64,000 nucleotides of DNA from Flavobacterium sp. KJJ (lineage in GTDB: Bacteria; Bacteroidota; Bacteroidia; Flavobacteriales; Flavobacteriaceae): NCBI RefSeq assembly GCF_000708595.2, contig NZ_JARP01000001.1:1302001-1366000 (forward strand), written 5' to 3'. Under the pieces are notes generated by a model. It was not told the DNA's origin. It saw only the letters and a program-made list of their open reading frames with translations, and ran no database searches. This document shows, in pieces, positions 8,920-17,909 of the stretch (position 1 is its first letter; each line of letters starts with the position of its first letter). The translations under genes and the position numbers were made by a program.

Positions 8920-9078
8920 CTAATTAAAGGCAAAAAGTATGCGGTAAATACATAATTTTTTGGCTAATACACGCTCAATAATAAGAATATATGAATTGCC
9001 TGCAAAAATTTTAAAGAAATAACTTTAAAATAAAATGGCAGTAAATATATAAGATCAAAAAAACAAATTTTACATTAT

Positions 9079-9552
9079 ATGAATATTAGAAAAGGAAATC
9101 CTGAAGACATGAAATCAGTTTTAGGATTAATACAGGAGCTGGCAATATTCGAAAAAGAACCTGATGCTGTAGTAATAACGGAAGAAGATTTAATACGTGA
9201 TGGTTTTGGCGAGAAACCATTGTTTCACGTTTTTGTTGCAGAAGTGGAAGAGGAAATTGTTGGAATCGCATTATACTATTACAGATATTCGACTTGGAAA
9301 GGAAAAACAATACATCTTGAAGATTTAATTGTAAAGGAAAAAATGCGCGGTACCGGCTTAGGTTCTGCACTTTATGCTGAAATCATGAAACAAGGAAAAA
9401 GAGATAATGTTCGCAGAATAGAATGGAATGTTCTGGACTGGAATACTCCAGCAGTTAATTTCTATAAAAGTTCTGGAGCAAGAATTCTTGAAGACTGGCA
9501 AGTAGTACAAATGGATGAAGCAGGAATTAATTCGTTCTTAGAAAAATTATAA
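9079..9552 (+). CDS. GNAT family N-acetyltransferase
   Basis: This 157-residue protein has the complete GNAT fold: an N-terminal strand-helix (NIRKGNPEDMKSVLGLI), the core strand HLEDLIVKEKMRG and the acetyl-CoA binding loop RGTGLGSALYAEI, then NVLDWNTPAVNFYKSSGA. The pattern, including the latter motif, resembles the spermidine/spermine (diamine) acetyltransferase-like subgroup, so a small amine substrate is possible, but this is inference. It precedes the aspartate kinase gene by 136 bp with repeat DNA between, so co-transcription is uncertain. Confidence 0.88.
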   Translation: MNIRKGNPEDMKSVLGLIQELAIFEKEPDAVVITEEDLIRDGFGEKPLFHVFVAEVEEEIVGIALYYYRYSTWKGKTIHLEDLIVKEKMRGTGLGSALYAEIMKQGKRDNVRRIEWNVLDWNTPAVNFYKSSGARILEDWQVVQMDEAGINSFLEKL

Positions 9553-9563
9553 AAAATAGTTTG

Positions 9564-9663
9564 TCGCAGATTTTTAGAATTAAAATGATTTATAATCTGT
9601 GTCAGGTTGCCACGAATTTTTATTCGTAAAGATTAAAAAAATAATTCGTGAATTCGTGGCGGA
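9564..9663. repeat. Composite hairpin repeat (ATTCGTG / AATCTGTG type)
   Basis: Two adjacent imperfect inverted repeats lie here: CGCAGATTTTTAGAA paired with TGATTTATAATCTGTG, and GCCACGAATTTTTATTCG paired with AATTCGTGAATTCGTGGC. The same word pair (ATTCGTG with AATCTGTG) recurs at 63636-63727 and a fragment at 56677-56700. Confidence 0.7.
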
Positions 9664-9688
9664 AAAAAATTAAAATCTAAAATTAAAA

Positions 9689-10948
9689 ATGAGAGTATTT
9701 AAATTTGGTGGAGCATCTGTAAAAGATGCCGATGGAATTAAAAACGTATACGACGTTTTGCAAAAAGTGGGTTATGAAGATGTGATTTTGGTCGTTTCGG
9801 CAATGGGGAAAACGACAAATGCTCTTGAGGTTGTGATCAAAAATTATTTTGACAAATCACCAGAGTTGAATTCATCTGTACAAGAAATTAAAAAATATCA
9901 CAATCAAATTTTATTAGATTTATTCGAAGATGAAAAACACAGTGTTTTTGAAGCTGTAAAAGCACAGTTTTCAGAATTAGAATATTTTTTAGCACATAAT
10001 AAATCTCCTAATTACAATTTTGTCTACGATCAGATTGTGAGTTTTGGAGAATTAATTTCGACTACAATTTTAAGTTATTTTATGAATTTCATGGGCATTC
10101 AGACGCAATGGCTTGATGTTCGTAATTTCATTAAAACCAACGCAAACTACAGAGATGCCGAAGTAGATTGGGAAACAACACAGCAGCTGATCAGTAAAAA
10201 TGTACCTAGAAAAAGATTGAATATCACACAAGGATTTTTAGGTGCTGATGAAAATAATTTCACTACAACTTTAGGCCGTGAAGGTTCTGATTATACCGCA
10301 GGAATTTTTGCTTACTGTTTAAATGCAGAAAGCGTAACAATTTGGAAAGATGTTCCAGGAGTTATGAATGCAGATCCGCGTTATTTTGAAAATGCAAGTT
10401 TGTTAAACCAAATTTCGTATCGTGAAGCAATCGAATTGGCTTTTTACGGCGCAACGGTTATTCACCCAAAAACATTACAGCCGTTACAGAAAAAAGAAAT
10501 TCCTTTATACGTAAAATCATTTATAAATCCATTATTAAAAGGAACTTGTGTTTCTAAAGGTGTTGATTTAGAGCCACAATATCCTTGTTTTATTGTAAAA
10601 CGAAACCAGCTTTTGATTTCACTTTCCTCGATAGATTTCTCTTTTATTATGGAAGAAAATATCAGTGAGATTTTTGCTTTGTTTCACCAATTCAAAATAA
10701 AAGTGAACTTGATTCAGAATTCTGCTATTAGTTTTTCTGTTTGTGTTGAAGATAAGTTTGAGAATTTCAATGACTTAAATGCCATTCTTTCGAAAAAATT
10801 CAAAGTAGATTATAATGAGAATGTGACTTTATACACGATTCGTCATTTTACAGAAAATGCAGCTCAGACTGTCGAAGAAAACAAAGTGGTTTTACTAAAG
10901 CAAGTTAGCCGCGAAACGATGCAGATTGTAACGAAAGAGATCGAATAA
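9689..10948 (+). CDS. Aspartate kinase
   Basis: This 419-residue enzyme phosphorylates L-aspartate, the first step toward lysine, threonine and methionine. The kinase domain begins with FKFGGASVKDADG (residues 4-16), and holds the catalytic-site segments ITQGFLGAD and TTLGREGSDYTAG, followed by WKDVPGVMNADPR. The C-terminal part (about 300-419) is an ACT-type regulatory region. No homoserine dehydrogenase domain is fused, so it is a monofunctional LysC-type enzyme; Bacteroidetes usually have a second, fused one (ThrA) elsewhere. A strong terminator follows. Confidence 0.94.
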   Translation: MRVFKFGGASVKDADGIKNVYDVLQKVGYEDVILVVSAMGKTTNALEVVIKNYFDKSPELNSSVQEIKKYHNQILLDLFEDEKHSVFEAVKAQFSELEYFLAHNKSPNYNFVYDQIVSFGELISTTILSYFMNFMGIQTQWLDVRNFIKTNANYRDAEVDWETTQQLISKNVPRKRLNITQGFLGADENNFTTTLGREGSDYTAGIFAYCLNAESVTIWKDVPGVMNADPRYFENASLLNQISYREAIELAFYGATVIHPKTLQPLQKKEIPLYVKSFINPLLKGTCVSKGVDLEPQYPCFIVKRNQLLISLSSIDFSFIMEENISEIFALFHQFKIKVNLIQNSAISFSVCVEDKFENFNDLNAILSKKFKVDYNENVTLYTIRHFTENAAQTVEENKVVLLKQVSRETMQIVTKEIE

Positions 10949-10986
10949 TTCTTCAGAGAAAAAGTTAATTATATCAATTCAACAAA

Positions 10987-11018
10987 AAGACTTCTTTACT
11001 TGAAGTCTTTTTTGTTTT
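10987..11018 (+). terminator. Terminator after the aspartate kinase gene
   Basis: AAAGACTTC and its complement GAAGTCTTT flank a loop of about 6 nt and run into a T-rich tract, about 40 bp after the stop codon. Confidence 0.85.
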
Positions 11019-11089
11019 TATAAAGATGTTAACTCCCTATAATTTTGCGTTTTTAATACTACTTTTGACTTTTTAGAGTTAAAGTATTT

Positions 11090-14000
11090 ATGTTGAAAAA
11101 ATTACTGTTTTTGACGGTTTTTATCTGGTTTTCTGGACTTCAGGCTCAGGAAACGGAATCATCGTACAAAACCAAAAAAGTAATTGCAACACGAGATACC
11201 ATTCATTTAGAAGAATTCAGTATCAACTCGAGTTTTTTTCAAATATTAAATACTAAAAACGAACTGCTCGATTCGACTTTTTATAAAATAGATTTTCAAA
11301 AAGGAATTTTGCTTTTTAATGAAAAACTAAATTCAACCTCAGACACTTTAATTGTCAATTATCTAAAATATCCTGATTTTATTACTAAAGAATACAGCCT
11401 CTACAAAGCAAATCAAGTGGTTACGAATGATGTTGGCACTGAGAAATTATACAAAATAGAAAATACCAATGCCAAAAAAGTTATTCCGTTTGACGGATTG
11501 AATACTTCTGGAAGTATTACGCGAGGCATTACAGTTGGAAACAATCAAAATACGGTTTTGAATTCTAATCTAGATCTTCAGATTACTGGTAAAATTTCGG
11601 ATAAAGTCAGCTTGCGGGCTTCACTTCAAGACAGCAATATTCCGTTGCAAGATGGCGGTTATTCGCAAAAACTCGATCAGTTTGATAACATTTTCATGGA
11701 ACTTTTCAGCGATGACTGGAACATCCGCGCAGGCGATGTTTTTTTAGAAAACAGGAAAACGCAATTTTTGAGTTTTAATAAAAAAGTTCAGGGACTTTCG
11801 ACGAGTTTTAATTTTGACACCGATAAAAGCAAAACCAATGTTTTTGCCTCAGTTGCTTTTGTAAAAGGACAATATGCTAAAAGTACTTTTACAGGACAGG
11901 AAGGCAATCAAGGTCCGTATAAGTTAAAAGGACAAAACGGCGAATTGTACGTTTTGGTTATTTCTGGTTCTGAGCGCGTTTATGTAAATGGCGTTTTGCT
12001 GAAACGCGGTGAAAACAACGATTATGTGATCGACTATAATGCGGGTGAGATTATTTTTACATCGCTTTTTACGATTACTTCAGAAATGCGTATTAATATA
12101 GAATATCAATATTCTGAGCGAAATTACAACCGGCTTGTTACTTATGCAGGCGCGACACACGAAAACAAAAATTGGAGTTTTGGCGGTTATGTTTATTCTG
12201 AAAATGATATGAAAAATCAGCCGTTGCAGCAAAATCTATCTACAGCTCAGGTTCAGGTTTTAAGCCAGGCCGGCGACAACACAGATCTTATGAAAGCGCC
12301 ATCAGCTTATGAAGATTCATACGCAGACAATAAAATTTTGTATAAAAAAACAATTATAAACTCAGTTGAAGTTTATGAATATTCGAACAATTCGAGCGAT
12401 GTTTTATATAATGTAAAGTTCAGTTTAGTGGGCAATAATCTTGGAAATTACATTGTTCAGAACAACAATTCTGTCGAAAGAATTTATGAATATGTTGCTC
12501 CTGTAAACGGAATTCTACAGGGAAATTACGAGCCGATTGTGCAGTTGGTTCCTCCTATAAAACTGCAAGTCGCAACTTTTTTGGGAAAATATAATCCGAA
12601 TGAAAAAACGCTGGTCGATTTTGAAGTCGCCGTAAGCAACAATGACAAAAATTTATTTTCGGGTATTGATGATGCAAACAATGAAGGAATTGCTTTAAAA
12701 ACAAATATTAAAAAACGCCTTTTTACAAGAAGCTGGACTTTAGACGGATTTGTAAATTATCAGTTTGTTCAGGAAAATTTCAAATCGGTTGAACGTTTAT
12801 ATAATATTGAATTTAATCGAGATTGGAATTTAAACACTACTCTTTTTGGAAATCAGAGTTTATTGGTAACCGGTTTAAACTTTAATTTATTTGCCAAAAA
12901 GAAAACCTCAAATATTGGTTTATTAACCTATCAATTTGAAAAATTAGATTTTACAGAAAGTTATTCGGGATCGCGCCACACTACAACCGCCTTTTTTAAA
13001 ATTAAAAAATGGACGATTGAAAATCAAGGAAGTTTTTTGAATAGCGACGCTACTGCTTCTACTTCAAAATTTATTCGGGATCACGCGCGAACTAAATATC
13101 ATTTTGGCAAAAACTGGATTGGCGCCAGCCTGCAGATCGAAGACAATCAGGAAAAAGATAAAACCACGAATCAATTTTCAGCTTTAAGCCAAAGATTCAC
13201 AGAATATGGTGCTTTTATTGGAAGAGGAGACAGCACAAAAGTGTTTACGGAAATTGGTTTTCTGCGCCGTCGCAATGACAGTTTGCAAAACGGATTATTA
13301 CAGCATGTAAACAATTCCCAAACTTATTATTTAAGATCGAAACTGATTCAGACTAAAAAAACAGATTTGGCAGTTTATATGAGTTACCGAAATTTAGATT
13401 TTACAGATACATCAAGAAAAAAGGAACCTTCGGTAAATTCTAGAATTCTGTACAACGATCGTTTCTTTAATCAATTTATACAAGTTGGAACGGCATACGA
13501 AACAAGCTCAGGAACTATTGCACAACAGGAATTTACATATATCGAAGTTCCGACTGGACAAGGAGTGTATACTTGGAACGATTATAACGGCAACGGAATT
13601 GAAGAATTACAAGAATTTGAAATCGCGCAATTTTCTGATCAGGCGCGCTATATCCGAATCTTTTTACCGAATCAGATTTACATTAAAACCAATCAAAATA
13701 AATTTTCTCAGTCTGTTGCTCTAAATCCATTGCAATGGCAAAATGAAAAAGGCTTTAAAAAATTCGCTTCTTATTTTTACAATCAGACTTCCTTTATTAT
13801 GGATAGAAAAGTAAAAAGTGAGGGCGAAAGGTTAGAACTGAATCCGTTTGCGTCTTCAGAAGAAAATGTTTTGGGATTGAATTCGACTTTTAGAAATAGT
13901 TTTTACTATAACCGAGGCAAACAAAAACATTCTGTAACGTATTCCTATTTAATTAATAAAGGAAAAAATTTGCTGTCGGTTGGATCTCAAAATGTCGAAA

Positions 14001-14521
14001 ACAGCTCGCATCAATTGCAATACACGCATTTATATCAAAAAAGCTGGCTTTTTAATTTCTTTACAAAAACCATAAATACCAACTTAGTTTCAGAGGATTT
14101 TGTCGAAAAAAACTATGATTTAAAAGGGTATCAAATTGCACCAAAAATCAGTTATTTATTTTCGAAAAACACCAGTTTAGATTTCTTTTATGAATTTCAA
14201 AACAAAGAAAATCAGATTGGGAATTTAGAAACTTTAGTTCAAAACAGATTAGGAACTTCGTTTTCATTTGCCGGAGAAAAAAAAGTAACCTTGAATGGAG
14301 AGTTTTCTTTTTATGAAAATAAATTTACTGGAAATGAGTTTTCGTCAGTGGGGTTTCAGATGCTGGAAGGACTTCAGGCGGGACAAAATTTAGTTTGGAA
14401 ATTGCTTTTGCAGAAAAATATCACACAGTTTTTAGATATCAATTTAAATTATCAAGGCCGAAAAAGCGAAACGGGTAAAACTGTTCATACCGGAAATGTT
14501 CAGCTTCGTGCTTATTTTTAG
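11090..14521 (+). CDS. Large outer-membrane beta-barrel protein, SprA-reminiscent
   Basis: This 1143-residue protein has a signal peptide (cleavage after GLQAQ, residue 20), a short N-terminal beta domain, then long stretches of alternating polar/hydrophobic strands and a C-terminal strand ending in aromatic AYF, all typical of an outer-membrane barrel. The segment GSITRGITVGNNQN, NSNLDLQITGKIS and LRASLQDSNIPLQDGG resembles the repeated motif of SprA, the giant T9SS translocon of flavobacteria, but SprA is about twice as long. No plug or TonB box is seen. It may be a SprA-like paralog or an assembly platform; function not known. It appears monocistronic, followed by the Lys/Ala-rich gene 62 bp later. 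Confidence 0.75.
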   Translation: MLKKLLFLTVFIWFSGLQAQETESSYKTKKVIATRDTIHLEEFSINSSFFQILNTKNELLDSTFYKIDFQKGILLFNEKLNSTSDTLIVNYLKYPDFITKEYSLYKANQVVTNDVGTEKLYKIENTNAKKVIPFDGLNTSGSITRGITVGNNQNTVLNSNLDLQITGKISDKVSLRASLQDSNIPLQDGGYSQKLDQFDNIFMELFSDDWNIRAGDVFLENRKTQFLSFNKKVQGLSTSFNFDTDKSKTNVFASVAFVKGQYAKSTFTGQEGNQGPYKLKGQNGELYVLVISGSERVYVNGVLLKRGENNDYVIDYNAGEIIFTSLFTITSEMRINIEYQYSERNYNRLVTYAGATHENKNWSFGGYVYSENDMKNQPLQQNLSTAQVQVLSQAGDNTDLMKAPSAYEDSYADNKILYKKTIINSVEVYEYSNNSSDVLYNVKFSLVGNNLGNYIVQNNNSVERIYEYVAPVNGILQGNYEPIVQLVPPIKLQVATFLGKYNPNEKTLVDFEVAVSNNDKNLFSGIDDANNEGIALKTNIKKRLFTRSWTLDGFVNYQFVQENFKSVERLYNIEFNRDWNLNTTLFGNQSLLVTGLNFNLFAKKKTSNIGLLTYQFEKLDFTESYSGSRHTTTAFFKIKKWTIENQGSFLNSDATASTSKFIRDHARTKYHFGKNWIGASLQIEDNQEKDKTTNQFSALSQRFTEYGAFIGRGDSTKVFTEIGFLRRRNDSLQNGLLQHVNNSQTYYLRSKLIQTKKTDLAVYMSYRNLDFTDTSRKKEPSVNSRILYNDRFFNQFIQVGTAYETSSGTIAQQEFTYIEVPTGQGVYTWNDYNGNGIEELQEFEIAQFSDQARYIRIFLPNQIYIKTNQNKFSQSVALNPLQWQNEKGFKKFASYFYNQTSFIMDRKVKSEGERLELNPFASSEENVLGLNSTFRNSFYYNRGKQKHSVTYSYLINKGKNLLSVGSQNVENSSHQLQYTHLYQKSWLFNFFTKTINTNLVSEDFVEKNYDLKGYQIAPKISYLFSKNTSLDFFYEFQNKENQIGNLETLVQNRLGTSFSFAGEKKVTLNGEFSFYENKFTGNEFSSVGFQMLEGLQAGQNLVWKLLLQKNITQFLDINLNYQGRKSETGKTVHTGNVQLRAYF

Positions 14522-14583
14522 TCCTTTGCAAAACCTATGCATAAATTGTTTATTTTTAATTTGAATTTTAAACCTTTAACCTT

Positions 14584-15144
14584 ATGAAAAAATTATTTTT
14601 ATTGTGTTTCATAGTTGTTTTTTCTTCTACATTCTATGCTCAGGAAACAACTGAAAAGGCTACTAAGAGCAAAACCGAAGCTGCGGCAAAAAAAGCCAAA
14701 GCAAAAAGCGATGCAGACAAAGCTGCTGCCGATGCTAAAAAAGAAGCCACAAAATCTAAAAAAGCTGCAGATAAAGCGACGGAAGCATCGACAAAAGCTA
14801 AAAAAGAATCAGCAAGCGCTGCCAAAAAATCAGCTGAAAAAGACGCGACCAAAGCAAAAAGTGAGGCAACAAAAGCAAAAACAGAAGCTGACAAAGCAAA
14901 GAAAACAGCAACAAAAGCTGAATCTGCATCAAAAACAGCTAAAAAAGATGCCGATGCAGCCAAGAAAGATGCCACAAAAGCAAAAAAATCTTCAGCAAAA
15001 ACTTTAAAAGAAACAAACGAAAAAGCTCCGGCTGTTCCAGATAAAGTTACAGGAGAGTATAATGGAAAGAAAGTATATACAGGACCAAGAGGCGGTAAAT
15101 ACTACATTAATAAAAACGGTAATAAAACTTATATTCAGGATTAA
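14584..15144 (+). CDS. Secreted Lys/Ala-rich protein with PBCV-type basic adaptor C-terminus
   Basis: The 186-residue product has a signal peptide (residues 1-20, ending FYAQ), a low-complexity Lys/Ala/Thr/Ser region (about 25-145) that is predicted to be a continuous charged helix, and a C-terminal 30 residues with YTGPRGGKYYINKNGNKTYI. That end matches what is known of the PBCV-specific basic adaptor domain, found at the ends of chlorovirus and various bacterial surface proteins. The Lys/Ala part resembles histone H1 tails and LEA proteins. The protein would be strongly basic and exported. Role unknown; binding to polyanions or the cell surface is a guess. A strong terminator follows. Confidence 0.82.
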   Translation: MKKLFLLCFIVVFSSTFYAQETTEKATKSKTEAAAKKAKAKSDADKAAADAKKEATKSKKAADKATEASTKAKKESASAAKKSAEKDATKAKSEATKAKTEADKAKKTATKAESASKTAKKDADAAKKDATKAKKSSAKTLKETNEKAPAVPDKVTGEYNGKKVYTGPRGGKYYINKNGNKTYIQD

Positions 15145-15194
15145 AAGAAAGTTACCAAGACTTTGATGCTGAGATTGTAAGATACAAAGCTTTG

Positions 15195-15222
15195 AAGCCG
15201 AACGCAAGTTCGGCTTTTTTTA
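15195..15222 (+). terminator. Terminator after the Lys/Ala-rich gene
   Basis: AAGCCGAAC, loop GCAA, GTTCGGCTT and a T-run form a GC-rich rho-independent terminator about 50 bp after the stop codon. Confidence 0.92.
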
Positions 15223-15298
15223 TTCAATCTAAAAAATGGCAAAAACTTAGTTCCCACAGTCCCAAAGTCTGGGGATAGAACCTTAAAAAAAATATTGA

Positions 15299-15355
15299 GT
15301 TAATAATTTAGTAATACATTCAAAATAACATAGAAAGCTTATTTCTTTATCTTCG
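15299..15355 (+). promoter_or_regulatory. Weak candidate Pho box and -7 element of the glycosyltransferase gene
   Basis: Three consecutive 11-bp units start GTTAATA (15299), AGTAATA (15310) and CAAAATA (15321); a degenerate fourth unit follows (15332-15342), then 5 bp, then TATCTTCG (15348-15355), one base off the -7 consensus. Register and 5-bp gap match the boxes at 17786, 20045 and 23067. The core is TAAT rather than TAAC and the region is AT-rich, so this is the least certain of the four. Confidence 0.45.
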
Positions 15356-15374
15356 TTTTTAAAAAGCGTTAATT

Positions 15375-16445
15375 ATGAGCATTGACTATTCTGCGAACAA
15401 AACAATTTTAGTTGCTCCATTAAACTGGGGATTGGGCCATGCCACAAGATGTATTCCGATTATTAAAGCGCTTCAAGAAAACAATTTTATTCCGATTATT
15501 GCGTCTGACGGTGTTGCATTAGCTTTATTGAGAAAAGAATTCCCTTATATACAAACACTTGAACTGCCATCGTATCATATTGAATATGCTAAAAACGGCA
15601 AAAACTTTAAATGGAAACTGATTAAAAACTTGCCTAAAATGATTACTGCTATTTTAGACGAGAAAAAAATCGTTAATTCCTGGATTAGAAAACATGGAAT
15701 TGACGGCATTATTTCGGATAACCGATTGGGTGTTTTCAGCAGAAAAATTCCATCTGTATTTATGACGCATCAATTGAATGTCATGACTGGAAATACGACT
15801 TGGTTTACCAGTAAATGTCATCAATATTTTATAAAAAAATATACCGAATGCTGGGTTCCTGACACTAATGAAGGAACAAATTTAACGGGTGAATTGGGGC
15901 ATTTAAAAACCAATCATCTGAACTTAAAATATATTGGGCCTTTAAGCAGAATGCGTCAAAAGGAAACTCCAAAAATATATGATTTAATGATCATTTTGTC
16001 TGGACCAGAACCTCAGCGAACTTATTTAGATGAAAAACTGCAAAAGGAAACTGTAAATTATCCGGGCAAAGTTGTTTTTGTTCAAGGCATAGTGGAGAAA
16101 ACACAAACCAAATGGCAAGCAGGAAATGTAACATACTACAATTTCATGAACTCAAAACAATTAGAACAAACTTTTAATGAAAGTGAATTTGTACTCTGCC
16201 GTTCCGGATATACAACCGTAATGGATTTGGCCAAACTCGGAAAGAAAGCTTTCTTTATTCCAACTCCAGGGCAATATGAGCAGGAATATTTGGCGATAAA
16301 ACTTCAGGAAGAAAATCTTGTACCTTATGCATTGCAAGACGACTTTACGATTGAAGATTTATCTAAGGTAAAGTCGTTTAAAGGTTTGTCTCAATTTAAA
16401 AATGATATAGACTGGGACTCGTTATTTACTGTTTTTGAAGACTAA
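15375..16445 (+). CDS. MurG-like (GT-B) glycosyltransferase
   Basis: This 356-residue protein has the two-lobed GT-B layout. The N-terminal acceptor lobe starts ILVAPLNWGLGHATRCIPII (residues 10-29), the glycine-rich loop typical of GT28/GT1-like enzymes. The C-terminal lobe has CRSGYTTVMDLAKLGKKAFF and PTPGQYEQEYLA, the nucleotide-sugar binding end. No membrane helix is visible; such enzymes act at the inner face of the membrane. It is annotated in relatives only as a glycosyltransferase. Its weak Pho-box-like promoter and place beside the porin and PhoR/PhoB genes raise the idea that it makes glycolipids that replace phospholipids in phosphate starvation, which is inference. Confidence 0.85.
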   Translation: MSIDYSANKTILVAPLNWGLGHATRCIPIIKALQENNFIPIIASDGVALALLRKEFPYIQTLELPSYHIEYAKNGKNFKWKLIKNLPKMITAILDEKKIVNSWIRKHGIDGIISDNRLGVFSRKIPSVFMTHQLNVMTGNTTWFTSKCHQYFIKKYTECWVPDTNEGTNLTGELGHLKTNHLNLKYIGPLSRMRQKETPKIYDLMIILSGPEPQRTYLDEKLQKETVNYPGKVVFVQGIVEKTQTKWQAGNVTYYNFMNSKQLEQTFNESEFVLCRSGYTTVMDLAKLGKKAFFIPTPGQYEQEYLAIKLQEENLVPYALQDDFTIEDLSKVKSFKGLSQFKNDIDWDSLFTVFED

Positions 16446-16446
16446 C

Positions 16447-17742
16447 TTAGAAGTTAAACTGCGCTTGCAATCGCAATAAATTTCCTTGTTGCCTGTTTAT
16501 TGGGAGTGCGCTGTCTTCAAAAGTTCTGTCTGCGATAACATATTCTGCAGTTAGTTCGAAAGCTTTCATTGGCTGCCATTCGATACCTAATTCGTAATCT
16601 CTTACAACATAGCTTCTGGCATCTTTTTCATATTTTTTTCCTCCATCATAATATTGAAATTTAGCGAAAGGATAAATATGCTGTTTTTTAATGTCCCATT
16701 TGTAATTCAATAAAACATAACCGCCGTCTAAATCTGTTTCATCAACAGTATTTGTTAGAGTATTATATCGCGGTCCTTTTCCTAAATTATATTCGGTCTG
16801 GATTCCAAAAGGTCTTGGGTATAAAACGAAAGTCGCGCCTATTCTCTGGTCTTTTACATATTGAGGATCATTGACTATAACTCCTGATGAAATTTCTCCG
16901 GTAAAAGCCCATTTTCCTGTATAAGCCTGAATTCCGGGTTCGATAATCTGACTTCCGATAACAAACGGATATGTTACTCTCGCTACGACATTCAAATCTC
17001 TATTTCCGTCTAATTTATTGGCTATTTGTCCGTTGTAAACTCCAAAGGCGAAAACACCATAATCACCTGAACCTTTGTAACCGTCTTTTACCAACATAGC
17101 AAAACGTTCTCTGATTTCAGCCGGCGCCCAATAAAAAAATATTCCCAAATCACGCTCATTTAATATTGCGCTGTTTAATGCATCATTACGATCTAAGGCC
17201 AAACGCTGTGAGCTAGACTGCATATTTTCAAAACCATATGGAATTTTACTTTGCCCCACACGAACACGATATTCCTTTTTTTTATCAAAAGAAAGATCAA
17301 AATATAGGTCACGAATCTGAACAAAATTTTGGATTCCGGTACTTGGTGAACTGGCAAAATCAGGTTGAAAATAGAAAAAGACATTAGGATGAACTTGTCC
17401 AGAAAATACTAAACGCGCACGGCGAATAAAAAGTCCGTTGTTTGCTTTTGCGTCTGGAGCAGTAGAAGTTGTTCCCCAAGATTTATCGCATTGTTCGCAC
17501 GAAACTTTGTCGTTTGTAGAAAAAAGACCGTTGTATCTTATTTGGGCATAACCTCTTAAAGAAATTTTGTCGTACCAATGTTCTTCTCCGCTGACTCCCG
17601 ATTTGGTATCTGGAAGTTTTGCTTTGTTTATAGAATCTAAAATACGAATTACTTCGTTTTTTACATCCTGTTTATTTATTTCTTGAGCATTTGCTGCGAA
17701 ATGCAGCAACAACAAAACAATAATTAATTTTCTTTTTATCAT
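16447..17742 (-). CDS. Phosphate-selective porin O/P-like outer-membrane protein
   Basis: The 431-residue product has a signal peptide (cleavage after AANAQ), then a region with WYDKISLRGYAQIRYNG and FIRRARLVFSGQVHPNVFFYFQPDF, the classic beginning of the OprP/OprO porin family, and a barrel ending in QAQFNF with a C-terminal aromatic. In Pseudomonas OprP takes up phosphate and OprO polyphosphate, but many Bacteroidetes members have unknown ligands. The start at ATG 17742 begins the signal peptide; a longer form from 17775 would overlap the promoter. It lies downstream of phoR-like on the same strand with its own candidate Pho box, supporting a phosphate role. Its stop abuts the convergent glycosyltransferase gene. 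Confidence 0.88.
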   Translation of the reverse strand: MIKRKLIIVLLLLHFAANAQEINKQDVKNEVIRILDSINKAKLPDTKSGVSGEEHWYDKISLRGYAQIRYNGLFSTNDKVSCEQCDKSWGTTSTAPDAKANNGLFIRRARLVFSGQVHPNVFFYFQPDFASSPSTGIQNFVQIRDLYFDLSFDKKKEYRVRVGQSKIPYGFENMQSSSQRLALDRNDALNSAILNERDLGIFFYWAPAEIRERFAMLVKDGYKGSGDYGVFAFGVYNGQIANKLDGNRDLNVVARVTYPFVIGSQIIEPGIQAYTGKWAFTGEISSGVIVNDPQYVKDQRIGATFVLYPRPFGIQTEYNLGKGPRYNTLTNTVDETDLDGGYVLLNYKWDIKKQHIYPFAKFQYYDGGKKYEKDARSYVVRDYELGIEWQPMKAFELTAEYVIADRTFEDSALPINRQQGNLLRLQAQFNF

Positions 17743-17772
17743 CTTTTCCCTAATTCCCTTAATTTCAAGGTG

Positions 17773-17818
17773 CAAAGATCACTCACCTATGTTAAGAAAT
17801 TATTAACAAGATGTTACC
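17773..17818 (-). promoter_or_regulatory. Candidate Pho box and -7 element of the porin gene
   Basis: Read on the minus strand, three 11-bp units start GGTAACA (17818), GTTAATA (17807) and CTTAACA (17796). After the last unit come 5 bp and then GATCTTTG (17780-17773), one base off TAnnTTTG. PhoB boxes in other bacteria are also 11-bp direct repeats that replace the -35 element. The same register and gap recur at 20045 and 23067. Confidence 0.7.
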
Positions 17819-17909
17819 ATAATAAAAATTTAATGTTATGAACAGAATCCAAATGTTTATTTATTGTTAAATGCGTCTATTTGAGCTTTAAGTATAAATG
17901 AGGTTACAA

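Noticed and set aside
9086..9370. Antisense 94-codon ORF opposite the acetyltransferase
   Set aside because: The plus frame has a complete GNAT fold; the antisense frame has no family features.
14615..15007. Shifted-frame Lys/Gln-rich ORF and an antisense Ala/Ser-rich ORF inside the Lys/Ala-rich gene
   Set aside because: Both are shadows of the low-complexity AAA/GCA-rich coding sequence; only the frame at 14584-15144 has a signal peptide and a conserved C-terminus.
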